A DNA stretch of 64,000 bases from Hominenteromicrobium sp900549945 (GTDB lineage Bacteria > Bacillota > Clostridia > Oscillospirales > Acutalibacteraceae), in the NCBI GenBank assembly GCA_902472305.1, contig CABRNK010000006.1, positions 1 through 64,000 on the forward strand, in the 5' to 3' direction. The translations under genes were made by a program, and so were the position numbers. Numbering within the stretch: position 1 is the first letter of the stretch; each line of letters starts with the position of its first letter. The notes below the pieces were generated by a model. That model saw only the letters and a program-made list of their open reading frames with translations. It had not been told where the DNA came from and searched no databases. This document shows, piece after piece, positions 25,392-33,468 of the stretch.

Positions 25392-25826
25392 TTACACCGG
25401 GAGGCGGTCCAGCTCGTCCTCGGTGTAAACCGGGATGCCGTTTTCAAGCAGCAGTGCGGCCGTGACGCCGTTTCCGGGCACCTTGCCGCCGGAGAACGTG
25501 CCGTCGTAGATCAGGCCCTTGCCGCACGAGGGGCTTTTCGCCTTGAGAATCGCGAAATCGGCGCGGTTGAGCTGGGCGAGGTACAGGGCGGCCTCTGCGC
25601 CCTTCCTGTATGCGGCGGTTACGTCGCGCCCGCGGTTCGACATCACCCTGTCCCCGACGATTTCTGAGGGCGCGCGCGGCGTTTCCAGCCCGCCCATCTG
25701 CTCCGGACATACGCCGAGCAGCACGTGCTCCTCAGCGAGCGCGAGGATGCGTTCATTTTTGCAGTCGTCGCCCTTATAGCGGCACGCGCAGCCTAAGAGG
25801 CAGCTGCTCACGAGAATGACAGCCAT
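25392..25826 (-). CDS. DUF523 family protein
   Basis: Predicted product of 144 residues matching DUF523: VSSCLLGCACRYKGD at the N-terminus, LGVCPEQMGGLETPR, SNRGRDVT and LKAKSPSCGKG are conserved blocks. The many conserved cysteines suggest a metal or Fe-S site, but no activity is established. The start at 25826 (MAVILVSS) was chosen; GGGAAGTGG precedes it on the minus strand, and the longer reading frame has no site. It is divergent from upp. Confidence 0.9.
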   Translation of the reverse strand: MAVILVSSCLLGCACRYKGDDCKNERILALAEEHVLLGVCPEQMGGLETPRAPSEIVGDRVMSNRGRDVTAAYRKGAEAALYLAQLNRADFAILKAKSPSCGKGLIYDGTFSGGKVPGNGVTAALLLENGIPVYTEDELDRLPV

Positions 25827-25906
25827 CGTTTTCCACTTCCCTTTTCCGTGTTGTTGGAATTCTGTTGAAACGATTGTAGCACGATCACTTTTTGCCGTCA
25901 AGCCGG

Positions 25907-25935
25907 TTGCGCGCGCGGCGGAACTGTGCTATGAT
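25907..25935 (+). promoter_or_regulatory. Promoter of upp
   Basis: TTGCGC (25907-25912) and TATGAT (25930-25935) have 17-base spacing, with TGTGC giving an extended -10. Confidence 0.7.
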
Positions 25936-25976
25936 GTAAAAAAATACGCGTTCGATGGCGAGAAATGGTGGTTTAT

Positions 25977-26645
25977 ATGGAGGAATATCTCTCGAAGCTG
26001 ACGGTTTTCACACACCCGCTGATCCGGCACAAGGTCAGCCACCTGTGCGATGTGAACACCGGCTCCAAGGAATTCAGCGAGCTTGTGAAGGAGCTCGCGA
26101 TGCTGATGGGCTATGAGGTCCTGAAGGATCTCAAGATGAAGGACGTCGAGATTCAGGCGCCCCTGCAGAAGATTGTGACGCCGGTGCTTGCCGAGGATTT
26201 CACGATCGTGCCGATCCTGCGCGCCGGGCTCGGCATGGTGGACGGCCTGCGCGCGCTTTCGCCGACGGCGCGGGTGGGGCACATCGGCCTGTACCGCGAC
26301 GAAGAGACGCTTTTGCCGAAAACGTACTACTTCAAGCTCCCTGTCGATGCGCAGAGCGGGCCGGTTATCGTCGTCGACCCGGCGCTCGCGACGGGCGGCA
26401 GCGCCGATGCGGCGATTCAGTTCGTCAAGGATTCCGGCTGCACGGGTATCAAATTCATGTGCATTTTCGCATCCGAGGTGGGCGTCCGCCTGCTCTATGA
26501 GAAGCACCCGGACGTCGAGGTCTACGCCGCGAATTATGCGCCCGGCCCCCTGAGCGAGCAGGGCTATATTTACACCGCCGCGGGCGATGCCGGCGACCGC
26601 CTGTGCGGCACGGTCAGCTATAAGCCGCAGAAGGCGGAGGGATAA
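25977..26645 (+). CDS. upp: Uracil phosphoribosyltransferase
   Basis: Predicted product of 222 residues. THPLIRHKVSHLCD at the N-terminus, PILRAGLGMVDG, and the PRPP-binding DPALATGGSADAAI are diagnostic of Upp, with the C-terminal GDAGDRLCGT. It converts uracil and PRPP to UMP. The start at 25977 (MEEYLSK) is preferred over the ATG at 25965, because GGTGG then sits 6 bases upstream and family members begin close to this point. The uracil permease gene follows, giving a salvage pair. Confidence 0.95.
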   Translation: MEEYLSKLTVFTHPLIRHKVSHLCDVNTGSKEFSELVKELAMLMGYEVLKDLKMKDVEIQAPLQKIVTPVLAEDFTIVPILRAGLGMVDGLRALSPTARVGHIGLYRDEETLLPKTYYFKLPVDAQSGPVIVVDPALATGGSADAAIQFVKDSGCTGIKFMCIFASEVGVRLLYEKHPDVEVYAANYAPGPLSEQGYIYTAAGDAGDRLCGTVSYKPQKAEG

Positions 26646-26668
26646 GCCGGAAAAAATTCCCGAGGAAA

Positions 26669-26700
26669 AGCGTTCCAATCAAATTTCGGGGCGCTTTTTT
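26669..26700 (+). terminator. Terminator between upp and the uracil permease gene
   Basis: AGCGTTCC pairs (two G-U) with GGGGCGCT (26669-26676, 26688-26695), then six T. With the next promoter it makes the two genes separate units. Confidence 0.72.
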
Positions 26701-26740
26701 GGCGTGATTCACAAATCGTTCACGGATTCGACACGATTCG

Positions 26741-26769
26741 TTGACTTTCCCACCGCCGTATGGTAGAAT
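26741..26769 (+). promoter_or_regulatory. Promoter of the uracil permease gene
   Basis: TTGACT (26741-26746) and TAGAAT (26764-26769) are separated by 17 bases, 31 bases before the TTG start. No PyrR-type leader hairpin fits in that space. Confidence 0.78.
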
Positions 26770-26800
26770 ACCGGGGAAAAAATTAAGGGAGAGATAAAAT

Positions 26801-28228
26801 TTGAAGCTCATTTATGATGTGGCTGACAAGCCAAAGCTCAGCAAAACGCTCGTTTTCGCGTTTCAGCAGATGATCGCGATCATGGCGGCGACGCTGCTCG
26901 TGCCGATGCTCGTCTCGGGCTACGGCCTGGAGGCGGATGTTGCGGCGGCGCTCTTCGGCGCAGGCATCGGCACGATCGTCTACCTGCTCTTCACGAAGCG
27001 CAGAAGCCCGGTATTCCTCGGTTCGTCCTTTACGTTTCTCGGCGCGTATTCCGCCTCGATCGGCCAGAATTACGGCTACTGGGGCATGATCATCGGCGTG
27101 ACCTTTGCCGGCCTCGTCTACGTCGTCATCGCGCTGTTTGTCCGCCTCATCGGCTCCGGCTGGGTCAACAAGCTGATGCCGCCCGTGATCATCGGCCCGA
27201 TCGTGGCGCTGATCGGCCTCTCGCTTTCCGGCACGGCGACGAGCTGGATCATGGGCAACGGCGCGGCGGAGATCGTCTACACGGAGACGTACAACTGGGT
27301 TTCCATCGTCTGCGCGCTCTTCACGTTCTTTATGATCGTCATCGCCTCGGTGAAGGGCTCGAAGCGCGTCAAGCTGATCCCGTTCATCATCGGCATCGGC
27401 GCGGGCTACGCGCTGGCGCTTGTTTTCACGCTGATCGGCCTCGCTGCCGGCAACCCGTATCTGCAGGTGCTCTCGTTCCAGCCCTTTATCGATACCTTCT
27501 CGAGCTTCAGCTTCACGAGCATCATCGATTACCCGAAATTCTTCTTCCTTAAAGCGATTCAGTCAAACGGGCAGTACCCGCTCGACGCGGCGGCCATCGG
27601 CAATATCGCGATGATTTACGTGCCGATCGGCATTGTGGAGCTTGCGCAGCATATCGCCGACCACAAGAACCTCGGCAGCATCATCAACCGCGACCTGATC
27701 GCCGACCCCGGCCTCGATAAAACGCTGCTCGGCGACGGCGTCGGCTCGATCGTGGGTGCTGTATTCGGCGGCTGCGCCAACACGACGTACGGCGAATCCA
27801 TCGCCTGCGTGGCGATCACCGGCAACGCCTCGGTCGTTTCGATTCTCACGGCGGCGCTCGGCTGCATGGTGCTCTCCTTCTTCACGCCGTTCGTCGTTCT
27901 GATCAATTCGATCCCGAAGTGCGTCATGGGCGGCGCGTGCATCGCGCTGTACGGATTCATCGCGGTTTCCGGTTTGCAGATGCTGCAAAAAGTCGACCTC
28001 GGCGACAGCCGGAACCTGTTCGTCGTCAGCTCCATTCTGGTCTGCGGCATCGGCGGGCTGTACTTCGGCTTCGGCAATAACCCGATCACCGGCGGCGCGC
28101 TGCTCAACATCACGTCGCTTGCAGTCGCACTGATCGTCGGCGTTGCGACGAACCTGATCGTGCACGGCGGAAAGCTCTCGGACGGTGCGGATACGGCGCC
28201 GGCCGCAAAATCAAAAAAGAAAAAGTAA
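26801..28228 (+). CDS. uraA: Uracil permease (NCS2/UraA family)
   Basis: Predicted product of 475 residues with about 14 membrane segments. The substrate-site motifs AQHIADHKNLG and VFGGCANTTYGES are those of uracil transporters, distinguishing it from xanthine/urate members. It begins with TTG at 26801 after AGGGAGAG. It should import uracil by proton symport for Upp. The C-terminus ends in a Lys-rich tail. Confidence 0.93.
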   Translation: MKLIYDVADKPKLSKTLVFAFQQMIAIMAATLLVPMLVSGYGLEADVAAALFGAGIGTIVYLLFTKRRSPVFLGSSFTFLGAYSASIGQNYGYWGMIIGVTFAGLVYVVIALFVRLIGSGWVNKLMPPVIIGPIVALIGLSLSGTATSWIMGNGAAEIVYTETYNWVSIVCALFTFFMIVIASVKGSKRVKLIPFIIGIGAGYALALVFTLIGLAAGNPYLQVLSFQPFIDTFSSFSFTSIIDYPKFFFLKAIQSNGQYPLDAAAIGNIAMIYVPIGIVELAQHIADHKNLGSIINRDLIADPGLDKTLLGDGVGSIVGAVFGGCANTTYGESIACVAITGNASVVSILTAALGCMVLSFFTPFVVLINSIPKCVMGGACIALYGFIAVSGLQMLQKVDLGDSRNLFVVSSILVCGIGGLYFGFGNNPITGGALLNITSLAVALIVGVATNLIVHGGKLSDGADTAPAAKSKKKK

Positions 28229-28236
28229 GTGCTTTA

Positions 28237-28269
28237 GGGGCTTCCGGGCTTGTGATCCGGAAGCCCCTT
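28237..28269 (+). terminator. Hairpin terminator after the uracil permease gene
   Basis: The perfect stem GGGGCTTCCGG/CCGGAAGCCCC (28237-28247, 28257-28267) is followed by only two T. Confidence 0.7.
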
Positions 28270-28337
28270 CTGCATGGCGGCGCGGCAAAAAGGCTGCGCG
28301 CGGCCTCGCGGCGGATTGCCAAAAAGAAATTTTCTGC

Positions 28338-28373
28338 TATACTGGAAACAGGACATACAGGTGTCCTGTTTCC
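28338..28373 (+). promoter_or_regulatory. Promoter with a 12-bp-arm palindromic operator
   Basis: TATACT (28338-28343) is followed directly by the inverted repeat GGAAACAGGACA (28344-28355), spacer TACAGG, TGTCCTGTTTCC (28362-28373). The palindrome is perfect and covers the expected transcription start. The next gene encodes a WYL regulator, the probable ligand of this site, so the operon is likely autoregulated. Confidence 0.72.
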
Positions 28374-28411
28374 CCGTGTACAATAAAGCTGTGAGAAGGA
28401 GGGGGGGAAGC

Positions 28412-29335
28412 GTGAAAATCGACCGTCTGATCGGCATTCTGTCGGTCCTTTTGCAGCGGGATACCGTCACGGCGCCGGAGCTTGCGGCGCGGTTCGAGGT
28501 ATCGCGCCGCACGATCGGCCGCGATCTGGAGGCGCTGTGCCGCGCGGGCATCCCGATCGCGACGCGGCAGGGGGCAAACGGCGGCGTCTCCATTCTCGGC
28601 AGCTACAGGCTGGACCGCACGCTGCTGACAGGCGCGGAGATGCGGGATATCCTCGCGGGCCTGCGCAGCCTCGACAGCGTAAACGGCACGAACCGCTACG
28701 GGCAGCTGATGGAAAAGCTCGAGGCCGGGTCGTCGGATTTCATGGCGGGGAATCAGTCCGTGCTGATCGATCTCTCGGCATGGTACCGCGATTCGCTCGC
28801 CCCGAAGATTGAGCGGATCCGCAGTGCGATCGACACCGCGCGCAAAATCCACTTCACGTATTACGCGCCGGGCGGCGAAACGGCGCGCACCGTAGAGCCG
28901 TATTACCTGATCTTCCGCTGGTCGAGCTGGTATGTCTGGGGCTACTGCGAGAAGCGCGCGGACTTCCGGCTGTTCAAGCTGAACCGCATGGACGGTCTGC
29001 ACGTTACGGCGGAGGCGTTTCAGAAACGGCCCGTGCCGCTGCCGGACCTGCGCAATGAGCGCGTGTTTCCCGGCGGCATCCGCGTGAAGGCGCTGTTCGC
29101 ACCGGAATGCAAGTGGCGGCTCGTGGAGGAGTTCGGCCCGGCCTGCTTCACGGTGCAGCCGGACGGGCGGCTTCTGTTTGCGGCGGATTACACAAGCCGG
29201 GAGGAACTCGTCACGTGGCTTTTGACCTTTCGGGACAAAGCCGTGCTGCTGGAGCCCGCCGACGTGCGCGCGGCGCTTCGGGAGGCCATCGGGCGCATGC
29301 AGGCGTTATATGAGGAAAGGGGAAATGAGACATGA
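28412..29335 (+). CDS. YafY-type HTH/WYL domain transcriptional regulator
   Basis: Predicted product of 307 residues. An N-terminal winged HTH (LIGILSVLLQRDTVTAPELAARFEVSRRTIGRDLEAL) is followed by a WYL domain from about residue 140 (IHFTYYAPGGETARTVEPYYLIFRWSSWYVWGYCEKRADFRLFKLNRM) and a WCX tail. It starts at GTG 28412 with AGGAGGGGGG. It is the first gene of a three-gene operon (ATGA overlap with the next) behind a strong palindrome. WYL domains often sense nucleotides or nucleic acids; here the ligand is unknown. Confidence 0.9.
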   Translation: MKIDRLIGILSVLLQRDTVTAPELAARFEVSRRTIGRDLEALCRAGIPIATRQGANGGVSILGSYRLDRTLLTGAEMRDILAGLRSLDSVNGTNRYGQLMEKLEAGSSDFMAGNQSVLIDLSAWYRDSLAPKIERIRSAIDTARKIHFTYYAPGGETARTVEPYYLIFRWSSWYVWGYCEKRADFRLFKLNRMDGLHVTAEAFQKRPVPLPDLRNERVFPGGIRVKALFAPECKWRLVEEFGPACFTVQPDGRLLFAADYTSREELVTWLLTFRDKAVLLEPADVRAALREAIGRMQALYEERGNET

Positions 29336-29964
29336 AGTATACTTGGCTGGACGATTACCTGCTGCAAAAGCGCGGGGTGACGAAGGATTTTCAGCTGTCT
29401 TGGAACTGGGTGCGCTACCACATCGGCGGCAAGATGTTTGCGGCGGTCTGCTTGGACGACGGCGGCAGGCCGTATTATATCAACCTGCGGCTTGAGCCGA
29501 TGAACGGCGAGTTTCTGCGCGCGCAGTATGCCGGGGATGTGATCCCGGGCTATTACAGTGACAAAACGCACTGGAATTCCGTGCGGCCGGACGGCGCGGT
29601 GCCGGACGAAACGCTGCGCGCGATGCTCGATGAATCGTACCGCCTTGTGCTGGGCGGCCTGCCGAAAAAACGGCAGCGCGAAGCGCTCGGGCTGACCTGC
29701 TGCGGCACGGAATGCAGCGGCTGCGCGTTTTTCGGAAAGGAATGCGCGGGCTGCAACGCAGAGGCCGGTAAAGTGTTCCACGCGCCGGCGGGCCGGGCCT
29801 GCCCGATCTACGCGTGCGCGGTCAACAGAAAGCATCTTGCGACCTGCGCTGTCTGCGAGAGCCTGCCGTGCGGTATCTGGCGCGCGACGCGCGACCCGCA
29901 GCTTTCCGACGCGGCGTTCGAGGATTCGATCGCACAGCGGGTGCGGAATCTGAAAGGGGAATAA
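29332..29964 (+). CDS. MmcQ/YjbR-like domain fused to Cys-rich DUF3795-like domain
   Basis: Predicted product of 210 residues. Residues ~1-118 resemble the MmcQ/YjbR fold (KTHWNSVRPDGAVPDETLRAMLDESYRLVLGGLPKK). Residues ~125-190 are rich in paired cysteines (LTCCGTECSGCAFFGKECAGC...CPIYACAVN...CAVCESLPC), like DUF3795 proteins, suggesting a zinc or Fe-S site. The start overlaps the WYL gene (ATGA). No catalytic activity is known for either part. Confidence 0.78.
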   Translation: MKYTWLDDYLLQKRGVTKDFQLSWNWVRYHIGGKMFAAVCLDDGGRPYYINLRLEPMNGEFLRAQYAGDVIPGYYSDKTHWNSVRPDGAVPDETLRAMLDESYRLVLGGLPKKRQREALGLTCCGTECSGCAFFGKECAGCNAEAGKVFHAPAGRACPIYACAVNRKHLATCAVCESLPCGIWRATRDPQLSDAAFEDSIAQRVRNLKGE

Positions 29965-29966
29965 TC

Positions 29967-30602
29967 GTGGCTTTCGACTACAAAAAAGAGTATAAGGAAT
30001 TTTACCTGCCGCCGCGCGCGCCCGGGCTGATCGAGGTGCCGCAGATGCACTACATCGCCGTTTCGGGCAGCGGCGATCCGAACGCGCCGGACAGCGAATA
30101 CAAGGCCGCGATGGGGCTTCTGTACGGCGTTGCATTCACGATCAAGATGAGCCCGAAGGGCGGCCGGCGGATCGAGGGCTACTTCCCGTACGTCGTGCCG
30201 CCGCTCGAGGGGCTTTGGCAGCAGGCGGGCGGCGGCGCGGTCGACTATGCCGATAAATCCGGCTTTTCGTGGATCTCGATGCTCCGCCTGCCGGCGTTCG
30301 TGACGCCGGCGGATTTCGACTGGGCGGTGCGGCAGGCCGCGGAAAAGAAAAACACAGATTTTTCCAAGGTTCGGCTGTTCACGTACGACGAGGGGCTCTG
30401 CGTGCAGTGCATGCACGTCGGTCCCTATGACGCGGAGCCGGAAACGCTCGCACGCATGGAGGGATTTATGCGGGAAAACGGCCTTGCGCCGGATCTTTCC
30501 GACGCGCGCCGCCACCACGAGATCTATCTCGGCGACCCGCGGCGCACCGCGCCGGAGCGGCTGCGCACGGTGCTGCGCCTGCCGGTGCGCCGCCTGCCGT
30601 GA
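29967..30602 (+). CDS. GyrI-like small-molecule-binding domain protein
   Basis: Predicted product of 211 residues starting at GTG 29967 with AAAGGGG. The FDYKKEYKEFYLPPRAPGLIEVPQMHYIAVSGSGDPN segment and the later CMHVGPYDAEPETLARMEGFMRENGLAP, IYLGDPRRTAPERLRTVLRLPV are the GyrI/SOUL-like effector-binding fold. It lies two bases after its neighbour, so it is the last gene of the WYL operon. It may bind or hydrolyse a xenobiotic, the usual proposal for this family. Confidence 0.83.
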   Translation: MAFDYKKEYKEFYLPPRAPGLIEVPQMHYIAVSGSGDPNAPDSEYKAAMGLLYGVAFTIKMSPKGGRRIEGYFPYVVPPLEGLWQQAGGGAVDYADKSGFSWISMLRLPAFVTPADFDWAVRQAAEKKNTDFSKVRLFTYDEGLCVQCMHVGPYDAEPETLARMEGFMRENGLAPDLSDARRHHEIYLGDPRRTAPERLRTVLRLPVRRLP

Positions 30603-30645
30603 CGGGACGCGGGCGCTGAATTTTGCTGTGCGCGCCCGGCGGGGC

Positions 30646-30673
30646 TTGCTTTTTTCCGGGCCGTCCGTATAAT
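30646..30673 (+). promoter_or_regulatory. Promoter of the VanY-like pseudoenzyme gene
   Basis: TTGCTT (30646-30651) and TATAAT (30668-30673) are 16 bases apart, 50 bases before the ATG. Confidence 0.65.
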
Positions 30674-30723
30674 AGAAGGTATCGGAAAGGCAGGGCGGCG
30701 CAGGCCGCCGGAGAGGAGCGGGC

Positions 30724-31605
30724 ATGGAGCAGAGGAACAGGAATACGCGCTGCGCGCGCAAGAGGCCTCCCATTCGGCGGCGCAGGCGCAGGTCGATCTA
30801 TAAGCCGGACTACGCGCGCGTGCGGCAGATCGCGCTGACGAAGCGGATCATCGGCGTTCTGCTCGCGCTTCTTCTGGCGGCCGCGGCTGCGGCGGTGCTG
30901 CTCACGTGGGTGATCCCCTCTGCCTTAAAGGCGCTGGAGCCCTCGCCGGCCGCCATGGCGGAGAGCGATGCGCCGGCCGAGGGGGAGAGCGCTTTGGAGC
31001 AGCCTCTGGGATACGACGAAGAGACCGGTCTGCCGCTCTACGGAGACGACTTTAATCTGTTCGTCATCAACGAGGAGAATCCGGCGGAGAGTGACTTCGC
31101 GCCGGTTCTGGCTGAGGCGGCTGGTGTGGAGGTGGATGCGCGGATTGCACCGGCGCTTTCGATGCTCGCCGAAAAGGCGCATGAGGCCGGGATCGAGCTG
31201 GAATTTTCCGCGGGCTTTGTCTCCTACGAGGCGCAGGCGGCGCTTTATGCGGCGCAGGTCGAAGCGCTCGTGGAGGCCGGATCGACCAAGGTCATGGCGC
31301 GCGAGGACGCGCGGCGCACGGCCCCGGCGCCCGGGGAATCGGACATGCAGACCGGCCTGTGCGTGACGCTCCGATACACGACGCAGGAAGAGGACGCGGG
31401 CGGCTTTGCGGGCTCGGCGGCGTATAGCTGGCTGCAAAGCAGCATGGGGAAATACGGCTTTGTGTTCCGTTACCCGGCGGATAAGGCGGATTACACGGGC
31501 GTCGGGCAGAACGACCTCGTGCTGCGCTACGTCGGGCCGGAAAACGCCGCGGCGATGCGCCGGCTTTCGATGTGCCTTGAGGAGTACGTCGAATACGCCG
31601 GCTGA
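30724..31605 (+). CDS. Membrane-anchored VanY-like protein without zinc ligands
   Basis: Predicted product of 293 residues. A very basic N-terminus (RPPIRRRRRRS), a membrane segment (about 40-66) and an acidic linker precede a domain clearly related to the VanY-type enzyme at 11769-12650; the ends KYGFVFRYPADKADYTG and LSMCLEEYVEYAG are nearly the same. All three zinc ligands are lost: SxHxxGxAxD reads SDMQTGLCVT (Met208, Thr215) and WHFRYVG reads LVLRYVG (Val266). There is no frameshift or stop, so it is not a decayed gene but a probable catalytically dead paralogue, perhaps a peptidoglycan-binding or regulatory protein. An ATPase gene follows 13 bases later. Confidence 0.82.
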   Translation: MEQRNRNTRCARKRPPIRRRRRRSIYKPDYARVRQIALTKRIIGVLLALLLAAAAAAVLLTWVIPSALKALEPSPAAMAESDAPAEGESALEQPLGYDEETGLPLYGDDFNLFVINEENPAESDFAPVLAEAAGVEVDARIAPALSMLAEKAHEAGIELEFSAGFVSYEAQAALYAAQVEALVEAGSTKVMAREDARRTAPAPGESDMQTGLCVTLRYTTQEEDAGGFAGSAAYSWLQSSMGKYGFVFRYPADKADYTGVGQNDLVLRYVGPENAAAMRRLSMCLEEYVEYAG

Positions 31606-31618
31606 GGAGGGGCGACGG

Positions 31619-32359
31619 ATGGAACGCAGATTTGTGCGGCGCATCGAACTGACCGGCGAGCTTGCAGCGGATTCCTATCTGCACAATGTACCGGCGGTCC
31701 GCTATCTGGAAACGGCCGGCCGTCTGGAGTTTAACAGCGGTGTGACGTTTCTCGTCGGCGAAAACGGTGCCGGAAAATCGACGCTTTTAGAGGCGGTTGC
31801 GGTGGCCTGCGGCTTCAACCCCGAGGGCGGCTCAAGGAACTTCAGCTTTTCGACGCGCGAGACGCATTCTGAACTCGGCGCGGCGCTGACCGTTGTGCGG
31901 TCGGCTTACCCGAAGGACGGCTTCTTCCTGCGGGCGGAGAGCTTTTACAACGCCGCGAGCTACCTCGACGCGCTCGGAGACGAGAGGATTTCCAGCAGCT
32001 ACGGCGGCTCGCTGCACGAGAAATCGCACGGCGAGAGTTTTCTTGCGCTCGTGCAGAATCGTTTCCGCGGGCACGGGCTCTACCTGCTCGACGAGCCGGA
32101 GGCCGCGCTTTCCCCGATGCGGCTTTTGACACTGATGGGGGAGATCGACCGCCTGCTCGAAACGGGCTCGCAGTTTATTATCTCGACACATTCGCCGATT
32201 CTCATGGCATTTCCGGGCGCAGAGGTGCTGGAGATCACCAGAGCGGGGATTTCTGCGGTGCCATACCGGGAGACGGAGCACTTCGAGGTCACGCGCCGGT
32301 TCCTCGAAAGTCCGGAGCGGATGCTGCGCGTGCTGCTTGAAAAAGACGCGGGCGGATAA
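31619..32359 (+). CDS. AAA/ABC-type P-loop ATPase
   Basis: Predicted product of 246 residues. Walker A VGENGAGKSTL (near residue 47), a SHGESF signature-like loop, and Walker B GLYLLDEPEAALSP with an H-loop in FIISTHSPIL show a complete ABC-type ATPase of the RecF/SMC-like AAA_21 group, without a membrane domain. The start at 31619 was chosen for GGAGGGG 9 bases upstream. It shares a transcript with the dead VanY-like protein; the functional link is unknown. Confidence 0.83.
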   Translation: MERRFVRRIELTGELAADSYLHNVPAVRYLETAGRLEFNSGVTFLVGENGAGKSTLLEAVAVACGFNPEGGSRNFSFSTRETHSELGAALTVVRSAYPKDGFFLRAESFYNAASYLDALGDERISSSYGGSLHEKSHGESFLALVQNRFRGHGLYLLDEPEAALSPMRLLTLMGEIDRLLETGSQFIISTHSPILMAFPGAEVLEITRAGISAVPYRETEHFEVTRRFLESPERMLRVLLEKDAGG

Positions 32360-32380
32360 AAAAGTTTTTTCAAAAAAACC

Positions 32381-32409
32381 TTGCAATTTCCACGCTTTTG
32401 TGCTAACAT
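32381..32409 (+). promoter_or_regulatory. Promoter of rpmE
   Basis: TTGCAA (32381-32386) and TAACAT (32404-32409) with 17-base spacing; TTTTTTC-rich sequence lies upstream. Confidence 0.7.
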
Positions 32410-32473
32410 TATCAATGCTATGTTTAAGTGTTAACTTAATAACCGCAGAGATCAACCGAAAGAGGTGACAGAT

Positions 32474-32674
32474 ATGAAAAATATTCATCCGGACTATCAG
32501 GATACGACCATTACCTGCGCATGCGGCAATGTGATTCATACGCGTTCCACGAAGAAGGACATCCGCGTTGAAATTTGCTCCAAGTGCCATCCGTTCTACA
32601 CGGGCAAGCAGAAGCTGGTTGATACGAGCGGCCGCGTTGACATGTTCAAAAAGCGCTACGGTATCACGAAGTAA
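32474..32674 (+). CDS. rpmE: 50S ribosomal protein L31 (zinc type)
   Basis: Predicted product of 66 residues. The four zinc cysteines are all present (Cys15, Cys17, Cys35, Cys38; CAC...CSKC), so it is the C+ form rather than the zinc-free paralogue. HPFYTGKQKLVDTSGRVDMFKKRY is the classic C-terminal block. AAAGAGGTG precedes the ATG. Confidence 0.97.
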   Translation: MKNIHPDYQDTTITCACGNVIHTRSTKKDIRVEICSKCHPFYTGKQKLVDTSGRVDMFKKRYGITK

Positions 32675-32758
32675 TTATTTATACGGTTCGGTTTGGGCGG
32701 TGCTTTGCGGCATCGCCTGTTTTTTGTTCGGAAACGGGCGCGTGAGGAGGGTGCGGCT

Positions 32759-33385
32759 ATGGCACAGTACAAAACGGTTTTGCAGGAGGCGCAGGACGAT
32801 TTCGTCGAAAAGCGCTCGCGGTTTATCGGCTATGCGAGGCCCGTCTCGACCGAGGCGGAGGCGCTGGCCTTTATCGCTGAGAAAAAATCGAAGCACTGGG
32901 ATGCTTCGCACAACGTATACGCCTACATTCTGCGCGACGGCGGCGTGATGCGCTATTCGGACGACGGAGAGCCGCAGGGCACCGCGGGCATCCCGGTGCT
33001 CGACGTGTTGCAGAAAAGCGGCGTGACCGACGTGGTCGTCGTCGCGACGCGCTACTTCGGCGGCATTCTGCTCGGCGGCGGCGGGCTCGTACGGGCTTAT
33101 TCGCACACGGCATCGATCGCCTTGCAGGCGGCGGGCATCGTGACGATGCGCGAATGCCTGATGCTTGAGGTCCTCTGCGACTACGGGCAGTACGGGCGCG
33201 CGGCGGCGCTCGTGCCCGAGTGCGGCGGCGTGATGGACGGCACGGTGTTTGAGGAAAAGGTGGCGCTGCGCTTCCACATGGCGCCGGAGGATTACCCGGG
33301 CTTTGGCAAAAAGCTCGCCGATGCGACGAACGGACAGGTCAAAGCGGCGGAAACCGGAAAAAAATATTTTGAATTTCTCGAATAA
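32759..33385 (+). CDS. YigZ/IMPACT family protein
   Basis: Predicted product of 208 residues. KSKHWDASHNVYAYILRDGGVMRYSDDGEPQGTAGIPVLDVL, then VVVVATRYFGGILLGGGGLVRAYSHTA, are the IMPACT N-terminal domain motifs, followed by the ferredoxin-like DUF1949 part. Family members are linked to translational or stress control, but the bacterial role is not settled. The start at 32759 was chosen for GAGGAGGG. Confidence 0.93.
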   Translation: MAQYKTVLQEAQDDFVEKRSRFIGYARPVSTEAEALAFIAEKKSKHWDASHNVYAYILRDGGVMRYSDDGEPQGTAGIPVLDVLQKSGVTDVVVVATRYFGGILLGGGGLVRAYSHTASIALQAAGIVTMRECLMLEVLCDYGQYGRAAALVPECGGVMDGTVFEEKVALRFHMAPEDYPGFGKKLADATNGQVKAAETGKKYFEFLE

Positions 33386-33395
33386 GGAAGTAATT

Positions 33396-33423
33396 TTGAC
33401 GTTTGCGGCGTATAAATTATAAT
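33396..33423 (+). promoter_or_regulatory. Promoter of the Cys-rich protein / dgt operon
   Basis: TTGACG (33396-33401) and TATAAT (33418-33423) are 16 bases apart, 45 bases before the next ATG. Confidence 0.75.
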
Positions 33424-33468
33424 GAAGGGTGCTTTTTGCTCTTACTTTACCAGATGGAGGTCTGGGCG

